In this document: piece after piece, positions 5,447 through 8,541 of the stretch
Layout: every line of letters begins with the position of its first letter
How positions within the stretch are numbered: position 1 is the stretch's first letter
NCBI GenBank assembly: GCA_025934615.1
Contig: JAICXS010000061.1
Coordinates: forward strand, 1 to 8,541
Length of the DNA: 8,541 nucleotides
Direction of reading: 5' to 3'
From: Nitrospiraceae bacterium
GTDB taxonomy: Bacteria; Nitrospirota; Nitrospiria; Nitrospirales; Nitrospiraceae
Notes under the pieces: model-generated
Seen by the model: the letters and a program-made list of their open reading frames with translations, nothing else
The model's database searches: none
Told to the model about the DNA's origin: nothing
Translations under genes and position numbers: made by a program

Positions 5447-5484
5447 CAATACCCGGTTGACGAACACGCTGTTCCATCGCGGCG

Positions 5485-6957
5485 TTAGGGTGGTGCGGCC
5501 CGCTGCCGGTCGATTTCGCCTGCTCGCTCTTTCAATCGATCGAGGCGTGCGCGATCCAGCGAGATAAAAATGGTTTTTTCTTGGGTGACGGTGACGGCGC
5601 CTGGGGACTTACCTTTGACCTTCCGCACAAATTTCCGGCGCGTATAGATCACCTCACCCTTGCCGCTTTTCTTTAAATCGCTATAGAGCAACGCCAGCGC
5701 TGCGGCGTCGCGCAACGTTTCGTGCGACGGGTCGGCACCCTTTTCAAGGCGGAGCACGACATGCGAGCCAGGCGCACCCTGTGCATGGAGCCAAAGATCG
5801 TCCGGCCGAGCCTCACCGAACGTGAGCGCGTCATTCGCGCGTGCGTTTCGGCCGACGTAAATTGGCAGTCCGTCGATTGACACGAATCGACGAAATGGTC
5901 CGGAGCGAGCGTCACGGTTCGGTTTTGTTTGCAATACAGGTCCCGTGTTGAGGGCTCCTCCCGCTCGTGTCGATGATGGGGCAGGTTCGGATAGACCCCG
6001 TTCCAGATTCGTGCGTTCCCTCAGCAAGGCATTCAGATCTTCTTCGGCTTGTGCCAGTCGTGGCCGAACCTCGCGTTCTGCCGCCACATGCTTGCGGTGT
6101 TTTTTGAAGTACTCATCCATGTTGCCCTGGGGACCTTTGGACGGGTCCAACGGAATGACCAATTCGGGCATGGTCGGATCGAAATAGTCCACGACCGTCA
6201 GTTGCTCCTGTCCTTTTTTCATCGCGTGAAGATTCGTTTTGAGCAGCTCGCCGTACCGGGCGTAATCTTTATAGCGGGCCGCCTTCTCAAGATCGCCCCG
6301 TAAGACCTCCACGCGCCGCACTGCTTTTTTGATCCGCTTTTTGAGATCCGTGAGTCGCGCCTGCCGCCATCGTGACGTAGCGACCTCTTCCTCACGCGCC
6401 CGATACCGCCGCTCGATGGCATGAGAAAGGGGGAACGGCTGATCCGTATCTTCAGGTGCAATTAGAGCTAATTCGACACGGGGTTCCGGAAAAAGCTTCA
6501 GAATCGGCGGTTGGTATGGTTGGCCGACCTGTTCTCGTACCGGCTCTAACGCAGTCATCACGCGCCCGTTTCCATCGATCAGTAAGAGGTTGACTTTCCG
6601 ACCGGTTAGTTCCGCAATCAACGTACAAGGGCCTTCGCGCGCCGTCAGGCGAAGATGCGCGATGCGATCCCCGTGCACCTGCTCAAGCCCATCGATTCGC
6701 GCGCTTTGAATATGCGCCCGTAAAAATTGGCAGAAGGGCGGAGGCGAGGGCGGATTCGGGAAGCGTTGTGTCAATAAATGGAGCCGGGCCGTCTCCGGAT
6801 CGGCGGAGATAAAGAGCGAAAGAGTGTGTCCCGGTGTGCGAATCTCCAAGGTAATCGCGCGCGGAGTAGGTTGAAATACCTTCTGAATCCAGCCAGCCTC
6901 AAGAGCCGGCGCGATTTCTTGTATGACTGCCGTAATATCTCGTGCCGAAAGTCCCAT
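5485..6957 (-). CDS. rqcH: NFACT family protein RqcH (Rqc2 homologue)
   Basis: A 490-residue NFACT protein. RqcH binds the 50S subunit blocked by a peptidyl-tRNA and directs addition of an alanine tail that marks the nascent chain for degradation. Visible domains are NFACT-N (about residues 1-180), a lysine/arginine-rich coiled-coil middle (about 180-330, e.g. LKKRIKKAVRRVEVLRGDLEK), a low-complexity linker (about 325-355), and NFACT-R (about 357-470) with VGRNARANDALTFGEA and DLWLHAQGAPGSHVV. With the ATG at 6957 the Asp-Arg pair of NFACT-N falls at residues 97-98, the same numbering as the essential pair described for Bacillus subtilis RqcH. This supports that start over a TTG at 6996. No ribosome binding site is visible. 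The older label 'fibronectin-binding protein' also applies to this family. A 93-residue membrane protein gene lies upstream on the same strand. Confidence 0.93.
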   Translation of the reverse strand: MGLSARDITAVIQEIAPALEAGWIQKVFQPTPRAITLEIRTPGHTLSLFISADPETARLHLLTQRFPNPPSPPPFCQFLRAHIQSARIDGLEQVHGDRIAHLRLTAREGPCTLIAELTGRKVNLLLIDGNGRVMTALEPVREQVGQPYQPPILKLFPEPRVELALIAPEDTDQPFPLSHAIERRYRAREEEVATSRWRQARLTDLKKRIKKAVRRVEVLRGDLEKAARYKDYARYGELLKTNLHAMKKGQEQLTVVDYFDPTMPELVIPLDPSKGPQGNMDEYFKKHRKHVAAEREVRPRLAQAEEDLNALLRERTNLERGLSEPAPSSTRAGGALNTGPVLQTKPNRDARSGPFRRFVSIDGLPIYVGRNARANDALTFGEARPDDLWLHAQGAPGSHVVLRLEKGADPSHETLRDAAALALLYSDLKKSGKGEVIYTRRKFVRKVKGKSPGAVTVTQEKTIFISLDRARLDRLKERAGEIDRQRAAPP

Positions 6958-7052
6958 CGCTATGGCTAGTGTGGCGGGGTACGAAACGAGAAGCAAGAGA
7001 GTGCGTCACAGGGTGAGATGACTATGGCTACGAACGGTCGCATCGCTCAATG

Positions 7053-7334
7053 CTAGTTATCTCGGATCAAGCGATTATACAGAACGGCTCCCAGCAGCCC
7101 AAATCCCCAGGCGCCACCGACGAAGGCGACAAACTCTCCCATCATGGTTAAAAAATGAAGAGGCTGGGGAAGAAGCGAGGCAACATCGGCGCCGAAGAAC
7201 TGCGCATTGAAAATGAAGACAAACAGCGGCGGGAAAAAGATCCGAAGCAAGATAAGTACGAGCGCTAGCACAGCGGTCGTCATGGCGAGCGTATTGGCAA
7301 ACGCAAGGGGGCGAATCGTCATCGTGGGAATCAT
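7053..7334 (-). CDS. Small two-helix membrane protein, uncharacterised (possibly DUF5676-like)
   Basis: A 93-residue protein of unknown function. Two hydrophobic stretches are visible, about residues 15-42 and 61-86, joined by a loop with two prolines (FFGADVASLLPQPL). The N-terminal pattern LAFANTLAMTTAVLALV, a proline after the first helix (FFPP, 33-36) and the ending WGFGLLGAVLYNRLI recall the DUF5676 family of small membrane proteins; I recognise this by eye only. The ATG at 7334 is chosen over the ATG four codons later; neither has a Shine-Dalgarno site. TTGCAT, 17 bases, TAGCAT just upstream on the minus strand could be a promoter giving a leaderless mRNA. It precedes rqcH by 95 bases on the same strand and may be cotranscribed with it, but nothing in it suggests a ribosome role. 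Confidence 0.7.
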   Translation of the reverse strand: MIPTMTIRPLAFANTLAMTTAVLALVLILLRIFFPPLFVFIFNAQFFGADVASLLPQPLHFLTMMGEFVAFVGGAWGFGLLGAVLYNRLIRDN

Positions 7335-7495
7335 GCGTTATGCTAGGGGAATACAGAGTTGAATGCAATCTACAGCAAGGCCACGTTCAGATCGAGGCTG
7401 CCCGGCTTAATCTCAATCTACTCCTACCCCTACGGATAAGTTGCCTCGGTTCTCTTGAGCACGGTAGAGTGCCTCTTATCAATCGGTGGATCATC

Positions 7496-8541
7496 ATGGA
7501 ATTCAGCACACTGTTCACGCAAACGCTGGAGGCCCTCGAGTGGCCTCGTTTACTCGAGGTCTTGGCCGGCCACGCGCGTTCCAGCATGGGAGAAGAGCGG
7601 TGCCGGACGCTATCGTTGGCGGCTTCCTTGGAAGAAGCCAGGGTGGACTTGCGCAAGACGGCCGAGATGGTCGTGCTTCGCGAATCGGCCGATCCCTTCC
7701 CCTCCGTATCGTTTCCAGACCTTAGGGAGGTACTCAGGCGAGGGTCGAAAGGTGCCGTCCTGGAGACGCACGAATTGCGGGACCTCTCCTTGGTGCTTGG
7801 CCTTGCGTTCGACGTCGTGCGATATCTCGGCCGGTACCGCGAGTCCGCGCCGGTGTTGTGGGAGACTGCCGCGCCGCTTGTAGAGCTGACCGATCTGCAT
7901 CGCCTCAAGGAGCGGATCGACCGATGCGTCGATGCCGAAGGGAATATCAAGGAATCGGCCACTCCGGAATTGCGCCGCCTCTCACACCAGGCGCATGACC
8001 TAAAGCAGCAGATGCGCCGGCGCTTGGAATCCATCTTGGCCTCGTCCCGCTACGCCGATGTCCTGCAAGAATCCTACTTTGCGCAACGTGAGGGCCGGTA
8101 CGTCGTTCCGTTGAAGGCGGACATGCGTTCAAAGATTCCCGGCATTGTCCATGACGTGTCGTCAAGTGGGGCAACGGTCTTTGTCGAGCCGCGGGAGTTG
8201 GTGGAATTAAATAATTCGATCAAGGTGGCTGGAATCGAAGTCGAGCGGGAAGTGCGTCGCATTCTGTGTGAACTCTCTACAACGGTTCGAGACCATGGCG
8301 AGACCTTATTGACGGGGTTGGATGTCTTAGCCGCGCTCGATTGTATCTCGGCGAAGGCCGCTTTCAGTCATCAAGTAAAAGGGCAGCCGGTCTCGCTTAG
8401 CTTCAATGGACGGATCGCGCTGAAGCAAGCCCGTCATCCGCTTTTAGTGCTGACGAAAGATGCGGTTGTGCCTAACGATCTCGAAGTAGATGAGACGGTG
8501 AGGGTCCTCATCATTTCCGGTCCGAACACCGGCGGTAAAAC
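7496..8541 (+). CDS. mutS2: Endonuclease/ribosome-rescue ATPase MutS2, N-terminal part (3' end outside window)
   Basis: The frame is open from ATG 7496 to the window edge, giving 348 residues and ending inside the Walker A motif (ISGPNTGGK, 340-348). MutS2 proteins lack the mismatch-recognition domain of MutS and start directly with the core/lever region, as here. Hallmarks are the helical N-terminus (FTQTLEALEWPRLLE), the lever helices (about 130-290) and the segment YVVPLKADMRSKIPGIVHD (202-220), followed by SSSGATVFVEP, unique to the family. Full-length members run to about 780 residues with an ABC ATPase and a C-terminal Smr domain, expected downstream. The ribosome binding site GGTGGA (7485-7490) lies five bases before the ATG. 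In Bacillus, MutS2 binds collided ribosomes and splits them; other work links the family to suppression of recombination. Here it is divergent from the rqcH strand, about 540 bases from the rqcH start. Confidence 0.95.
   Translation, partial: MEFSTLFTQTLEALEWPRLLEVLAGHARSSMGEERCRTLSLAASLEEARVDLRKTAEMVVLRESADPFPSVSFPDLREVLRRGSKGAVLETHELRDLSLVLGLAFDVVRYLGRYRESAPVLWETAAPLVELTDLHRLKERIDRCVDAEGNIKESATPELRRLSHQAHDLKQQMRRRLESILASSRYADVLQESYFAQREGRYVVPLKADMRSKIPGIVHDVSSSGATVFVEPRELVELNNSIKVAGIEVEREVRRILCELSTTVRDHGETLLTGLDVLAALDCISAKAAFSHQVKGQPVSLSFNGRIALKQARHPLLVLTKDAVVPNDLEVDETVRVLIISGPNTGGK

Noticed and set aside
7455..7482. TTGAGC, 16 bases, TATCAA as a promoter for mutS2
   Set aside because: Each box matches consensus at only four of six positions, and the start of transcription would overlap the ribosome binding site at 7485-7490.
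7387..8034. Minus-strand open frame of 215 codons opposite mutS2
   Set aside because: The plus-strand frame encodes a clear MutS2 protein from 7496; the antisense translation is Arg/Ser-rich with no recognisable features.
1..8541. Search for CRISPR arrays, tRNA or rRNA genes, transposases, integrases and attachment sites
   Set aside because: No regularly spaced repeats, no tRNA-like cloverleaf or CCA ends, and no mobile-element proteins were seen; the only repeats are the RRM duplication and the short intergenic inverted repeats.

Overview
The window is GC-rich, densely packed bacterial chromosome with no rRNA, tRNA, CRISPR array, transposase or integrase gene visible. The gene content suits the phylum Nitrospirota, most likely a Nitrospira-like bacterium: a multihaem NapC/NirT-type cytochrome attached to molybdenum-cofactor genes, small RRM/glycine-rich RNA-binding proteins, and intergenic runs of CAGC/GCTGA-type degenerate repeats. 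This taxonomic reading is an inference from gene content and style, not from a marker gene.

Layout, left to right. (1) Positions 1-1634, + strand: the 3' end of moeA, then mobB, then a six-haem membrane-anchored cytochrome c whose ATG overlaps the mobB stop. This is a molybdopterin maturation and electron-transfer cluster. (2) Positions 1754-3375, + strand: an ABC ATPase and its ABC-2 type membrane partner, with an imperfect inverted repeat in the gap on each side of the ATPase gene. (3) Positions 3474-4817, + strand: a tandem duplication of a small RRM RNA-binding protein gene. Each copy is preceded by a shared promoter-like motif and a long (about 185 nt) 5' leader with conserved blocks and a very strong ribosome binding site. 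A textbook intrinsic terminator separates the copies. (4) Positions 4925-5446, + strand: an exported SlyD/FKBP-type prolyl isomerase. (5) Positions 5485-6957, - strand: an NFACT/RqcH protein, preceded on the same strand (7053-7334) by a 93-residue two-helix membrane protein. (6) Position 7496 to the window edge, + strand: the N-terminal part of MutS2, cut off inside its Walker A motif.

Two themes stand out. The first is RNA-level control: two paralogous RRM genes keep similar long leaders whose spacing is nearly constant, as expected for a cis-acting, possibly cold-responsive, RNA element. The second is ribosome-associated quality control: RqcH (alanine tailing of stalled nascent chains) lies a few hundred bases from a divergently oriented MutS2, whose Bacillus homologue senses and splits collided ribosomes. 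The remaining genes are recognisable family members, with minor oddities noted in their entries.
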